The translations under genes and the position numbers were made by a program. The notes under the pieces are model-generated. The model ran no database searches. It was not told where the DNA came from and saw only the letters and a list, made by a program, of their open reading frames with translations. From NCBI GenBank assembly GCA_950295325.1, contig OX485803.1, forward strand, positions 9,300,001 through 9,364,000: a stretch of 64,000 bases of DNA, in the 5' to 3' direction. Below are positions 12,906 to 25,000 of the stretch, piece by piece (within the stretch, counting starts at the first letter, position 1; every line of letters begins with the position of its first letter). The stretch is from Polytrichum commune. Lineage: Eukaryota; Streptophyta; Polytrichopsida; Polytrichales; Polytrichaceae.

Positions 12906-13914
12906 CATCTGTAAGAATGAATAGAAAACGGATGAATCAATAATTCACAATATGGTAGATCATGACACCTTACCAATCCGATGTAGGTTCTGCCTATCAC
13001 TAGCACACCAGGTACGAAACTGTCACGAATGCCATGGGAGGGGATAGCCTCTGAACATCAACCAAGGTTAGAAAATTGGAGGGGATGAAGCCGAAGAGAA
13101 TAGAGGTCCGGAGGTGGGTGAAAGGTTCACCAGAGTAATCAATTGTCATCGAAGGAGAAGAGAGGCGGGTGCAAGATTAGACGAACCCAGGGCTGCAACT
13201 GCCGCGCAGCTTGGATCCACCCACCGACCAATCACCCTTGAGACCAATGGAAGTTGTCAAGGGCTGAATACTTGGCTCTTTCCATGCACCGGTGTTCCTG
13301 GAGAAGCGCGGGAGGACGCCCAAACAACCAAACCATAGGTGGGAGCAAGTACCGCAACTAACTCACATTTCGAATCAATGCCGGCAACGTTGTCGCAACC
13401 AAATGCTGCAGTTGCCTCGATCGCAATTGATCATTGCAGCCCCACATCCAAGGGTCGTAGACGCCTCACAACCAAATGCTGTTGCGTCTTGGGATAGGAG
13501 CTGTAGCTCAAACCAATCCAGGTGCTGCAGCCAACGAGGTAACAGTAGCAAATGAACATATTGGGCCAAGCACCGAGATGCTAGCCAATGAAGAAGTGAG
13601 AGGAGCTACGCACCAGATCCTAGCTAATGGGAGCAGGGAGCTAAGCATGGTGGCAACATCAGCAGCAAGAAACCCACTCGCTGAAGGGAGAGAGGAGCGG
13701 GAGGACGCCGGAACCGGCACTATTGCAAGTAGGAGCGGAAGCAGCAGTGAGGAAGGTGGATGGATGGCATCAGAGGAAGGTGCATCAAAATGCTTGCACT
13801 CGCTGCGCAAGCTTGGCGAAGCGGTGAATTGGAGTTGCATGCATGGAAGGGGCAGCGGGTTAGCACAACGGTTACCTCACCAACCACCAAGTGGCAGGCG
13901 CACAACCAACTAAG
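12906..13914. other. GC-richer spacer, probably the variable tail of the ORF1 relic
   Basis: Between the ORF1 relic and the endonuclease relic lies Ala/Ser/Gln-rich translatable sequence, for example 13476-13913 in one plus frame. It has no recognisable domain. Plant L1 ORF1 proteins often have a low-complexity C-terminus, so this may be the rest of ORF1, but that is inference. Confidence 0.25.
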
Positions 13915-14478
13915 TTAAGGGCCACTTCACACACCAGTCTGAAGGCCCGTGACCATGGCAATCTAAGAGCTGCTCTCATTGGTCGAAAGGGCGGAGACCG
14001 TCAAGTTCAGGTGAAGGCCTAAGGGCCCATGAAGACTCCATGGATGATGAAAAGTCTACATGGAGTCTTACATGGCGGACTATGGACAAGGTTTCATGGT
14101 CTCCCGAAATTTTCGCCAAGCCCACCTCCAAGAGGTGGGCCTGACGCAATATCTGGGAGACCATGATTTTAAAAAAAAAATTCTAGCATGATAGACTTCA
14201 GGTCAAATTGCAAGGCAAATTTCATGACACCAAGTAATTCTCTTAAATTAGTAAAGTTTGAGACATATTATATTAAGCCAAATCCTCCCCTTTTTTCCGC
14301 CAACAAAATATGTAATAGTCCCGCAACATGGTCCATTCTCACTTCACACTATGCTTGAGGACCCATGACTACATAAAGCGGCTTTCCCAACACCCATGGT
14401 ATGGCCTTTGGATGGGAGTCAAGGGTCCTCACCATTACAAGGTCACGGTTCTTGGCTCATGTGTGAAGTGGCCCTAAG
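13915..14478. mobile_element. MITE-like element, TTAGGGCC family, copy 2
   Basis: The left end reads TTAAGGGCCACTTCACACA and the right end on the other strand reads CTTAGGGCCACTTCACACA; matching resumes a little inside with CCGTGACC. The length, about 564 bp, nearly equals that of the element at 1229-1788, whose ends are TTAGGGCC followed by a TTTACAC block. A compact hairpin sits inside at 14095-14165. The element interrupts the retrotransposon relic region. No target duplication was recognised. Confidence 0.5.
14095..14165. repeat. 71-bp hairpin
   Basis: CATGGTCTCCC at the left pairs exactly with GGGAGACCATG at the right. After a mismatched internal segment, GCCCACCTC pairs with GAGGTGGGC around a 4-base loop (CAAG or similar). 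This could be the core of the surrounding foldback element. It also has the shape of a small-RNA precursor, but nothing shows that it is processed. Confidence 0.6.
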
Positions 14479-15039
14479 CAAGGGGTCTAGAGCCAAGGTA
14501 ATCCTAGGTAGTGTGGAGCCTCTCCTCCCTGACACCTCAAAAACTTCGAACTTCGAAACATCTAAGGTAGAGATAACATGAACCGTGAAAATAAGGTGAT
14601 TCGCATTGAAGATATGCTCTTAAAATCATGCGATAATTTTCCAAGATAGAAGAGAAGGATTCATGAAGAATGTCAGTTGTTTCATATTTTTATTCCTTGT
14701 AAAAAAATTCTACAATTTTTCAAAGTGAAAAGTTTGTCAAACCCCCTACTTGTTCACTAGATTCTTTTAACACCAAACACGATAATGCTCATTTCCACAT
14801 AGAACATCACCTAAATTGGTTAAGTCATGAGTACATTAAATTATGATTGATGGTAGTCAAACATAACTAAATTTGGCTAAACTGATTGTACACGCATTTC
14901 AAGCTGCCAACCCCACAATTATCAGTTTCAGAATTGGCACTTCACTATTCTAGCGGAAGTCTAATGCACGAGTAGAGGGTAGTTCACGGTTTATGGTATT
15001 TCTACCTTAGAAGAGGGAAGAAAGATGAAAGGTTACCAC

Positions 15040-15900
15040 TACATATTTGCCAAGTGGATCATCAAGAAGCAATAAATAAAGAGAATAAGGGAGAGGAAGT
15101 AGAGTTGGAGGACTCAAAACTTGAAGAAGTAAGTGGAAACATACTCAGGGAATCACTTACTGGAAAATGGTGGAGTCAAGGCTCACGAAGCCTACATTCG
15201 ATTCCAGGAAAAGAACTAGCCTCAAAAAGGTTTAAAGGGGAGAACTAAGCATAGGAAAGCCGCCTTATTTATTACACCAGGGGGGGAAAACACTAAGGGT
15301 GGGAAAACCATCAATGGCCCCACCCTTGGAGGTCAAAATTGAGTGTGGTAACAAGATTTTATATGTATCAGTTTCGTATTGTAAAGTGTGTGACGTCTGA
15401 ATGACCATCTTGTGGTTTTACCACTTGGTAATTACTTAAGGAAATCCAAAGCAAGCTTAGGTGTCATTTTTCTCCAAGAACACAAACTTGGATTGAAAAA
15501 AACTACTAAATTAAGGGTTAGCATTAATCGATGTCTCCATTCCAAAATTGTGGATGCATTTGTAGATGTTAAGACTAGGCTTAGTGCATGTACGCTCATT
15601 CCACCTTTTCTCACTAAACATATTCTGGAGGAAGGCACACTCCTCAATAATAGGTTGTTTTGGTTTAAATAAACTGGGTTCCGAGGTCCCGACATTGGAT
15701 TTGCTAATGTATATGGATCTAACAATGATGGGATCAAAATACTTTGACGGCAAGATAGATTTTACACAACAACCAATTCTAACGGGACATCCCCAATAGT
15801 ATGTCTTGGTGGCATCTACATTTCCACTAGAATCTAGTGGGCGAAGCAACTTGCATTGAAACTAAGGTTTCCAATTTCAATTATGGTATTATCAAGGAAT
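15040..15900 (+). pseudogene. L1-type retrotransposon relic: endonuclease region
   Basis: At 15412-15672 the frame reads KASLGVIFLQEHKLG, matching the conserved start of the APE-type endonuclease of plant L1 elements (a segment of the type DI.FLQETK). After a stop codon at 15670-15672 the frame resumes as TGFRGPDIGFANVYG, comparable to the block preceding NVYAP. The upstream charged segment at 15054-15248 may be the end of ORF1. Stops and frameshifts are present and the reverse transcriptase is not recognisable downstream. Together with 12420-12905 this looks like one old L1 insertion cut by the MITE at 13915-14478. Confidence 0.4.
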
Positions 15901-16163
15901 CGATAATGCCATGACAAATGTGACCAATTTTGAGTGAAGAGAAATTTATCTCAAAATGAATGGTTATGGCAAACTCTAGACATTGGTAATGTGTTTAGGC
16001 CAACTTTTAGCTTTAAAAAAAAAAAGTAACGCCTGTACATTGGTACCGGCATGAATGTGAGCCCGTTAGCCCTATATTGATCATGGTGTTCTGAGATGCA
16101 ATATAGGGTGTTTTACCTCCATGGGAGGTGGGCTCTAATATTATATTAACATATCCAACTTTA

Positions 16164-16790
16164 CTATGGCGGGGGGATAGGTGTTTGTTTGTTATCTAGT
16201 TTTCTTTTATTTAGGACTAGGTATGTAAGGTATTTAATGGCGTTTTGGTGCATATGTTTCATGAGGAGTTTGATGCTAGGTTTTGGGATTTTTAGTTGGG
16301 TTAATTTGTCGATGGAGTGTTCATGTATGGCTCCTCTAACTCCAGCTGTAATGGTAATGATGGGGTTGGCCTGCCAACCTTTGTTTTGTAGGGTGTTGAT
16401 TAGTGGATCATATTTCGTGTGTTTTTGGGTAAGTGTTTATTATGGGAATCTATCGTGGCAGTATGTGAATTCTATAAATTGGATTGTGTGTGTGGGGGAG
16501 GGTGGTATGGGTGTTTGTGTATGGTTGGGGGCACCAATTATGCATAGAATGTCTGGTCTTAGTTTAGCTTGGCATCTACATGGTCTTTGTTGGCATGAAC
16601 ATTTAATAAGCCAATCGGGGATTGTTTGTTCTGGTGTTGTATTATTTAGTGTCCCTGCATTGGTTAGTGTGAAGAACTGGGTGTTTTTGTTGGCTTGGAG
16701 CGTCTAAGTAATAAGGTGAACTGCTTTGTTGTGCCTTGCAATTCTTAGGCCTTTTAGGTATGGGTGTTCACATGTTGACAGAAGAGCTTT
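16164..16790 (-). pseudogene. Non-LTR retrotransposon C-terminus with PD-(D/E)XK-like endonuclease, decayed
   Basis: The minus strand keeps one reading frame of about 208 codons with three in-frame stops (one TAG near 16705, two adjacent TAA near 16440). In order it shows a Cys/His segment followed by ARHNKAVHLI, a second Cys-rich segment (KCSCQQRPCRCQAKLRPD), then PDILCI and, after a proline-rich spacer, QFIEFTYCHDRF. The PD...EFT spacing is that of a PD-(D/E)XK restriction-like nuclease core. The tail (GVRGAIHEHS, then an alpha-helical stretch) fits proteins I associate with alga- or lower-plant-type retrotransposons. The reverse transcriptase is missing; a microsatellite begins directly upstream. 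The family assignment is from memory of motifs only. Confidence 0.5.
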
Positions 16791-16799
16791 AAAAAAATA

Positions 16800-16828
16800 A
16801 ACACACACACACACACACACACACACAA
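16800..16828. repeat. (AC)n microsatellite
   Basis: About 14 AC units, abutting the 5' end of the endonuclease relic, which reads on the minus strand. Confidence 0.97.
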
Positions 16829-17266
16829 TAATTTTAATGCAAAGAATAAAATTACTAGGAACTCCGCAATCCTCCTTAGTTCTATCTTCCTATATGAGAA
16901 ACATTTACACCGCCTTATACTTCTCCAGATTTGGCATAAAATCTCTTAAGTGATCGGTTATGGGTGCCTCTACTCTTTCCATCATACTTAAAAGGCATAA
17001 AAGAAATACCACACATGTGAGGAATCCCCTCCTAAATTACTAATTGTTATAGACTTGAACAGTTGCGATTACTTTTTCCTCAATTTGTCCATGTTTACAA
17101 TGTGAAGGATATCATCTACATACAACAGAGCTCGTGGTGATGGTGTGCAGGTGAAAACGACACTTGGCAAAAACCCAATAGGAAAAACATTGAACCAAAA
17201 AAGAGGGGAAAATAGTGACACTAAACACACACAAAAAAGGTCATATTATAGTGGAGGGCCAGTGTT

Positions 17267-17280
17267 GGGGGGGGGGGGGG
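17267..17280. repeat. Poly-G tract, 14 bases
   Basis: An uninterrupted G run directly next to the foldback copy at 17289-17381. Confidence 0.9.
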
Positions 17281-17288
17281 TTCTGACC

Positions 17289-17381
17289 ATTTGGGGCGAA
17301 ACAACTTGTACATTGGTTCCTTGGAGGCAAGGGTTTAGGCATCCAACAAGGAATGAGTGTATGAGTTGGTTTGCCCAAATT
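17289..17381 (+). repeat. 93-bp foldback repeat, copy 1
   Basis: The ends ATTTGGGGCGAAACAAC and GTTGGTTTGCCCAAATT are imperfect inverted repeats. Inside, TTGGTTCCTTGG and CATCCAACAAGGAA form a second inverted pair. Related copies lie at 20282-20374 (inverted) and 39136-40277 (split by a Tigger element). This copy is uninterrupted and therefore shows the site before the Tigger insertion. Confidence 0.65.
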
Positions 17382-19518
17382 GAGTGCGGTCCCACCAGAC
17401 CAAAATAGAAACAAAATGGCTTTAGTAGTCATTGAGCTTTTCATCTTAAGAACATCTTACAATAAAGAAAATCACTTGGACTTTTAAGGACAACTAGAAA
17501 CAAGTGAATTCTTACCAATATGTTTTCGAAAAACTCAATGGTTCAAAAGTTCACATGAAAATTTACATTACAAGGATTATGTGATCATCCAATTGGACCA
17601 TGTCACTGGGTTCAATATTTTCACACATAAGTGGGAGAAAGTGGTTGAAGCCACTATCTTACCCATGTGATTTCTAGCACAAATGAGCAATCTCATTGTA
17701 TGTACTTCAAATAGGGCCTCTAGTGAGGTTAACTGTGTCAACACATAAGTAGGTGATAAAATAAAGTTACAATATATTTTACACAACATAATGTAAATGT
17801 GAAATGTGTGTCATGAATGCACACAAACTCTTTGAAGACGGTTCAAACAATAATTCATTTGGTAATGAACCATTTTTTGGCTCATTCGAGGAGCTCAAGT
17901 GAGCTATAAGAAAGTTCCCGCAAGATCACTATTGTGGTCAACACTAATAAGCGAATATGTTACACTTTGTTGAATTTGGCCTCTCATTTTGTGGCCCCTT
18001 TGTTACCTCATTTCAAGCATGGTGAGGTCCTAAGTTTGAAACTCTTGACATGCCCCTTAACACAATTATGTGTGCCTATGTAGGCCCCACACCACCATGT
18101 GATGACAAGCCTATGTGGATGTAGGTGTACCTCGAGGGTGCACTCAACAGACCCATGTGGGTACACAAAAGGGGTATTATTTGTGCCTAGGGGTTACAAA
18201 ATATACATAAGGTACGGGTATTTTTTATTGTAGATTGGTAGATATATTAGGTGTATTATTCATATAATTTTAGTTGTATCTATACCTTTAGGCACGTAGT
18301 CAATTATAACGAAGTGGGTAATCTACAAGAGGTCCAATTGAAGTCATTGCATTGCATTGGTTGCAAAACCTATATTATATAAACAAAATTGTATAAGTTA
18401 CATCAAATGGATGCATAAGTTTTCAATGATTTTATCAAATGATGAATAAATATGTCTTGCTAAGAGTATTTAAACCATATTTTACACATGATCTTTTTGG
18501 CGTATACATATCATTAGGGTCTATACGATTTATTTAATTTTGATTTGTGTTTGTATTTGAGAGGATTTCCTAGCTACATATTTGTACATATATCATTTTT
18601 AGAAGGGAAAAAATTGTATATTAGGGGTTAATTTCATGGTCAAGCATGCACATGGTTCCCAGTTCTAGCAATGAATGCACCCCCGAGAGGTGTGTTAATC
18701 AATGGGGTTCTTGATTGCAGAGATTTAATACACACAACTATTGTGATTGTATGCATGCTTATTCATGTTAATGTTGCATTATGAGTGGACACCACCATTG
18801 GTTCTACCCACCACAATATACTACATAATACTATAGGAATGCACTAGTGATTTGCAAGACTAGCAACTTCAAAATTGGTTGATTTGCCAGGGATTCAACC
18901 ACGTGATCCTTGTAGTGATATGCGTTTAGAGGGTGCAATACCTCCCTTTGTGGTTTATGTAATGTATGTGGACCTTTTGTGGCCAACTTTCTTGATCAAA
19001 GACAATTTAGTGGTATATGACAAGGCTTGTACTTAAGAATTTGAACACTTAAATTACATTGCATCACAACGAGGTTAGATTATGTGCTCAACTAATATAA
19101 AACCATTATGAGGTTGATTGTTAACACTTACCAAAAGGGGCCACCTACAACAAAATCAGGCAGTAGCCCTTGTCCCTTAGCCATACTCCATAAACTCACC
19201 CCTTAAGATTCCTTCCCTCCCTCCCTCCATATGTCATTGAAAGAAAAAGAAACAAAGATCTTCACTTTTGTTTATATTGCAACTTCAAAAGACAATCTTT
19301 ATGACAACCAATTGCTTACTTGATGAGAGAATTTGCAATGATTTGATCCGATAGCCAAAATGGTATCTAGAGTTAGTAGTGCCCCACAATAGCCTTAATA
19401 GTTTATTATATCGGTGTCTTTGATTCCAAAAAAAGACAGACATTAAAACATCTCAAAGGAGTACATAACATTACTCAATGACATGGGCTCTGATAATATA
19501 ATAGAGGGTTGGTGCCAA
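17382..19518. other. Intergenic DNA, nothing recognised
   Basis: AT-rich, all frames closed at short intervals, no named motif. Confidence 0.4.
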
Positions 19519-19592
19519 CATAATATAATAGTGGGATGTTAGGAGCTTAGAATCTCCTTATGCAACTTTTCAAACATCCCACTGTTATATTC
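19519..19592. repeat. Small foldback repeat, copy 2
   Basis: It matches the element at 345-437: ATATAATAGTGGGATGTT on the left and AACATCCCACTGTTATATT on the right. In this copy the two arms pair better (one fewer mismatch in the core), so it may be the better preserved member. Confidence 0.6.
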
Positions 19593-20281
19593 CAAGGATA
19601 CATAGAACAAGAGTTGAATGTTGAGTAATGTTATATAAGTTGTGAGGCCTGTTGTGGAATTCTATTGAGCTTATGTTTATCTACCTATACACTACCCTCC
19701 TTTGGGTACTACAATGCCACACGGGACTGAACCTTAAAGTAGTGACAGGTTGTTGTATATGTCGCACTTGATTTGAGAGCTCAATTTCTATGTCATCATG
19801 AGGTGAACTTGAGGCTTGTGTGATCTCATTCAAGTGGGGATAATGATTGTTTTGGGGAATTAGTGTGGACCGGACTACTACCATAGTACCATGGCAACTT
19901 TGATCATATTTCATTCATTGTTGGAATGACAGAAATAACATTATTATGTGAGGGTTAAACCGGTGGTGGGCCTGGGAACACGACCGGGTTGGTGCCAGCA
20001 TAGTTCTTGTGGGATGCTTTGGTCCTTGATGCAAAATTTGAATATGAAGGTTCCTGGCTCCTCTCCACCAGGTCACATGTCCATGGGTTTGCACTCATCA
20101 ACCGTTTATAATTTAGTGGCAACCCCCATAGCAGTACTAGGATTGTGGTGTTGCACACACACTTCCAAACAACACAAACCCTAATTATGTTAAAGGGCCA
20201 TCACACAATAGTAGCCACTTTTACTCTAGAGTTGTTTGAGTCACAGTGGCCTTACACAAGTGTCAAACTGGCACCCATGGC

Positions 20282-20374
20282 GATTTAGGTGAACCAACAC
20301 TTAAACTTGTTCCTTGTTGGATGCCTAAACCCAACCTATCAAGGAACCAATGTACATGTTGGTTCTCCCCAACC
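20282..20374 (-). repeat. 93-bp foldback repeat, copy 2 (inverted)
   Basis: On the minus strand it carries the blocks GGTTCCTTGATAGG, GGCATCCAACAAGGAAC and GTGTTGGTTCACCTAAAT seen in the copies at 17289 and 39136. The outer ends GGTGAACCAACA and TGTTGGTTCTCC are inverted repeats. Confidence 0.6.
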
Positions 20375-20755
20375 CACCCATGGCCCACTTCATGAAGTTC
20401 ATTTATTTCGAGGGTATCACGTTTTGGGCATTAATAGACTATTATACATGGTATTATGTTATGTTGGTGGTTTATAGTGGACCTAGTGAACGGCACACTA
20501 AATTGTTTGTGATGGCTTCCACCTGAAATAAACATCGCCCATTTCTCAACCGATTTGCCAACCGTGTAAGAAAGGGGTGGGACCTTGGATGCAACTTGGA
20601 ATTTGAATAATCCCCAATATGCTTAATAATGTTGTGGTGTCACATGCAATAAAAAATATGGAATCATAAAACAATAACAATAAGAATAATAACTTTTTGA
20701 CATGTGAAGTATTGACTATGCCATGATACTTAATTTAGGCCCTGACACCGACCAA

Positions 20756-20768
20756 CCCCCCCCCCCCC
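20756..20768. repeat. Poly-C tract, 13 bases
   Basis: An uninterrupted C run upstream of the dispersed repeat at 20845-20995. Confidence 0.9.
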
Positions 20769-20844
20769 AACCTATGGGGCTACAATAAAGGACCCTATGA
20801 TGGCGCGAAAGAAAAATCACATACCATACTCTCTTGCTTGAGAT

Positions 20845-20995
20845 TGTCGAGGTCGCCTCCTAGGTCAAAAAGGCTTCTCAACCTCAAACGGTGTAACCCG
20901 CTAGTTGACCGGTTGCATGAATGTCACACCTTAGGTATTTAGAGTAGAAAACCTTGTCTTGAAATTGTACCAAGTCATGGCTTGCTTCATAAATG
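20845..20995. repeat. Dispersed repeat shared with 50585-50735
   Basis: The two stretches share blocks in the same order, such as CCTCCTAGGTCAA versus TCTCCTAGGTCAA, then CTCAACCT, GGTGTAAC, AGTTGACCGGTTGCAT versus ACTTGACCAGTTGCAT, and AAACCTTGTCTT versus AAACCTTATCTT. The family is unknown; no protein is recognisable. Confidence 0.45.
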
Positions 20996-21882
20996 ATGGG
21001 GTGAAATTTCTAACTCTAAGGGTGAAGAGAAGTATCCTTTTCTAGGTATACTTTGAACTCCTTTGGGTTCAAAGAACACCTTCACATAACCACAATAGGA
21101 TTCCATGGACTACGTTTCATATTCTAAAGTGTGTTGAATTCGTGAATTATAGTTCACAAAATCCTCTTAGGAATCCAAGGGGTTAGATGTTCAAGTAGTA
21201 CAAGATTGTGTTCCCCTTAAATCCTAATGTCATGGTTAAGTGTCTTAGAGTAAAATAGACTAGAATATTGAATCATAAAGTTTTTCCCCCATAAATATGG
21301 TATTAAGTAGGTTCATCATTTGTCTAGGCTAAGTCAAGTCCAACTATCCTAACTCTAATTCTGAAATTCACTTGGTCATTACCTCTCAAATTCTCCTTAT
21401 ATTGCATCGACCATAATGAAGGGCATGTCCCCTCAATATTTATCAAAAAAATTTTGTGGTAATTCTCTCTATTGTGATGCGAAATCTTAGCTTATTCCCA
21501 TGTGTGAGGGCACGGACAATATGGCCCGCTTAGCGGCCTCATGTAATCTTCTTGTCACCTCAAGTCCCCTTTCCAATTGACAACCTTTTGTTGAGTTGAT
21601 TTGATTTGCTCCACCTAATTTAAGTTTGCCTTATTGATGGTGCCTTGAGTCTAAGGTTACTTGTATGTCAAATTTAATAAGTGATTTCCACCCTGGTTTA
21701 CGGGTTTTGATTTCTTTGTAACCCCTTTATTTTGGATTGTAAAGGGGTACCTTGAATTTGTTCCTTGAACCTTCATAGTTTGAATCTCAAGTCTTCCCGC
21801 TACCTCCTCCTTTTATACGGGTCTGGTAATTTTCCAAGACCTCCAGTGGAATCTTCTAAGTAATGAGGCCGAGAGTCTTAGT

Positions 21883-22054
21883 AAATCTCTAAATCTTGAA
21901 CCCAAAAACTGTTTGGTGAAACTCCAAGTCTTTTGGTCTTGAAGGGTTTCCAGGTCTAGAAGCTTTGGAAAATCTCTATGTCTTGAACTCAATAATTGTC
22001 CAGCGAAACTCTAAGTCTTTGGTCTTCAAAGGTTTTCAAGTCTTCAAAGATCTT
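21883..22054. repeat. Two-unit tandem repeat, period 86 bp
   Basis: The two units begin AAATCTCTAAATCTTGAAC and AAATCTCTATGTCTTGAAC and stay alignable to the end with roughly 80 percent identity by eye. No gene is seen in them. Confidence 0.6.
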
Positions 22055-25000
22055 TGGAAGAGGCTTCAAAAAGGTCTTCAAAGATGCACTCTTGATAGTC
22101 TTCATAATGCTTATGTGAGATGTTTGATGTTATATGATGTGCTTAATGTTCTCAATGTGGTTCTTTAACATAGTCTTCAAAATCCACAAATTATTGGATT
22201 TAGCGCTTATTCCTTCTTCCCCTATTACGAAATGTTCAATTTTTTTTATTTCAAACCATGTATGTTATTAATTACCAATTTTGTTAATGCATATCTATTT
22301 TTTAAAATTAGCTTATTTGAATTCCTATGTGCCTATGAGGTACATGGAACTTATTTTATGCACATACATAGATGTGATCTTTATCCCATGAACTTCAATT
22401 TACCACATTCATTCCAAAATTGGTTAAGGTAGTTATGTCCATCTGAAGGACTATCATCCAAAGAGTTAATTTATCATCTACTTAACATGTCCATAGCCCA
22501 TTATAAATAGATCACTAAAGCTCCCAAGCTCCCAAGCTCCCAAGCTCCCTAAGTTCCATAATATTTGAATTATCACCACCTATGTTCCCCAAACCTTGTT
22601 CCCAATTGTTGAGTGTTCAACACGTTCCCAAACCTCGGTGCCGTTCCCAAGCCTTCATTGCCGTGTCTAAATGGCTCATTGGCTTCCCGTGAGGGGAACT
22701 ATGTATTCCTCCCCTGACTCCAATCATGTCGGCTCTACTCAGCTTTCTTACGGCTTCGCAATTCCTCTTCCATCTTCACAAGCTTTTTTTTTAGTTTGCT
22801 ACCTTGGTTGAGCATCTACAAAGACCCATCACTAGCAATGACACATTGAGGAAGAATGTGAAAGAGTGCAATGTGCATGAATATGCTTACATTCGTTGTT
22901 GGAGCTAATCGGACGATTTGTTTGAGGTGGGAAAGTTGGGTCCGGCTACATATTCCAATGAATTCCGTTGTAGGTAGCATCATTTACAACATCTTTTTCA
23001 TATTCTTCATGTCAGGGGCCTCAACCAAGGATTCTTGACACATTCCGGTAGAATAAGTAATGAATCATGATTGGCATGAGGGGGGGTGCCACGGCTACAA
23101 TCAAAATGAGCACATTGTGAGCTAAGAAGGTGTTTTCCATTCAAGATGTGAATATGTGCTTGAATTAGTTCTTCATTTGCTCTATGAACATGATGAGCCC
23201 ATTCCCTAATGAGATGTGAGAGGTGTGCAATTGTTTTGGGAGTTTGAATAGGGTTGGCCATTGTTAATTGTTGAGCACCTTTGCAAAGAGAAAATAGGTG
23301 CAATTTCAAAAGGGAGCTTGATGTTTGTTATGAAGATCCCATGAGTATGGCGATCAAGCTTCGCATGAGAAATCCTTCATTGAGTGGTATGGTTGTTGAC
23401 ATGATTTGCATGAGAAGCAAATTTAGTAGAATCGATCATGGGAGGTAGTGGATTCATTGCGTCAAAATCGTAAAGAGCAAGTGAATTGCATTGAATGTGA
23501 TGTCTTGAGCTTGTGGAGTGAATTTTCCTTCAAAAGTGCAGGGAAATATATATATGAATTTCATTGATTCATGATAGTGGATGAAGGTTTGGCAAGTTCA
23601 GGGACCTAGTTTCATGTCATTTTACATTGTCTATTCAATCTATTCATCATTTTTTATGTGGTGCAAGGTTGCAAGTGCGTTGGTGAGCCATTGTCAAAGG
23701 CATGCACTTGGGTAACTCGGGGGTGGGAAAGGTTGGTGCGAAAGTTGCATGGCATTGACAATTAGCCGACCAAATTCATGGCAGGATGTGGGTGGGTTGG
23801 AGCCCATAAAAAGGGTTGGCCTAGCTTGCCCACATAAAAATTGGGCCCTTTGCTACACCCACCACAAGTGGCAAGTACAGTACCCACCAACAAGTTTACA
23901 TTCAAAATTTTGAACTCCAAGTGCCAGTGGAAAAAAAAATGCAACTTTGGAAAATCATATCTCCCAATCTACAGCTCCAAACTTCACCAAATTGCCACAT
24001 GTTTGTTTAGAAGCAAGTTAACTACATTCTAGGTGTCATTAGTATGCAAATTTGAGCCATCTGTCTAAGAAAAATCAAATTGCATTAATTGCACTCCAAG
24101 TTGTGTTTGTAGCTCCTACACCGTGAAGACAACATCCATTCTCCTTGAGCCAAAACACTTTAGATTTTGTGAGTTTGAGCTTCATATATGGATCTCCAAC
24201 AACCTTTCAATAGAAAATATACCTCGTTCAAGCAATGTGGTAGCTTGTGAATACATTGTGTGGATGTTTTTGGTGAGTAGTTGCAATTCTCGTGGTTTTG
24301 TTTCTTGAGCTTGCAACTTTGCACAAATAGTAGAATTGGAGGGCATAACATCGACTGGAAGAAAATGATTCATTCAAATTTGTAAGTGATGATGCTCCAG
24401 TTCTCAATTCAAATGGTTTTGGATAGCTTCATGTGATGATATGGTCTGGTGGTCATGTTGTGTTGATGAATTGAGATGGTATGGAGAAGATATTGAGTTC
24501 AGGATGTTCTTGATTAAAGTCACATGCTCTTGACTTTTTCACATTAATTAGATTGGACTAGAGTAGTGCTAAAGTATATTTACTTCTAAATGGTTTTTGA
24601 AATAAGAGGTGTTTTGGTTTTGACTTCACTTGTGCTCCTGGTGGGCTTCAGACCCTAACATTACCAAACCCAATGAAGCTTATTGTGGATCGGATATCAA
24701 GGCCCGTCAAAGGGTGGGTAGGGCATCAGGGCCTCGGGGGCCGAGACCTGCCCCTGCCCACAGCTGAGCCTATGCCGGCCCGGGCCAGAGTGCCACAGTG
24801 GACCGCCAGGACCCTCCCTCCACACATGCAGACATGCATGTTGGACCCGCATGGCACATACCCATGACCCAGGAGAGGTCTCTACATGACTTGCCCAATC
24901 AATTGGATTTGGACTAGCAAGATTTGGTGTCACCTACTCCCATTCCTTCACTTGGTGTAGCTTGAAATTTGGGGGAGGAACTTGACGGTGGGGTTGTGAG

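Noticed and set aside
13114-13913. Ala/Ser/Arg-rich ORFs in a GC-richer patch as a host gene
   Set aside because: Several frames on both strands are open at once, no domain is visible, and the location inside a LINE relic explains it better.
16189-16707. 172-codon plus-strand ORF resembling a membrane protein
   Set aside because: It is the complement of a decayed retroelement frame; its Cys/Trp/Val-rich composition follows from the T/G-rich strand, and no transporter motif is present.
24697-24933. GC-rich patch as a CpG-island promoter
   Set aside because: It is short, with open frames on both strands, no downstream gene and no promoter motif.
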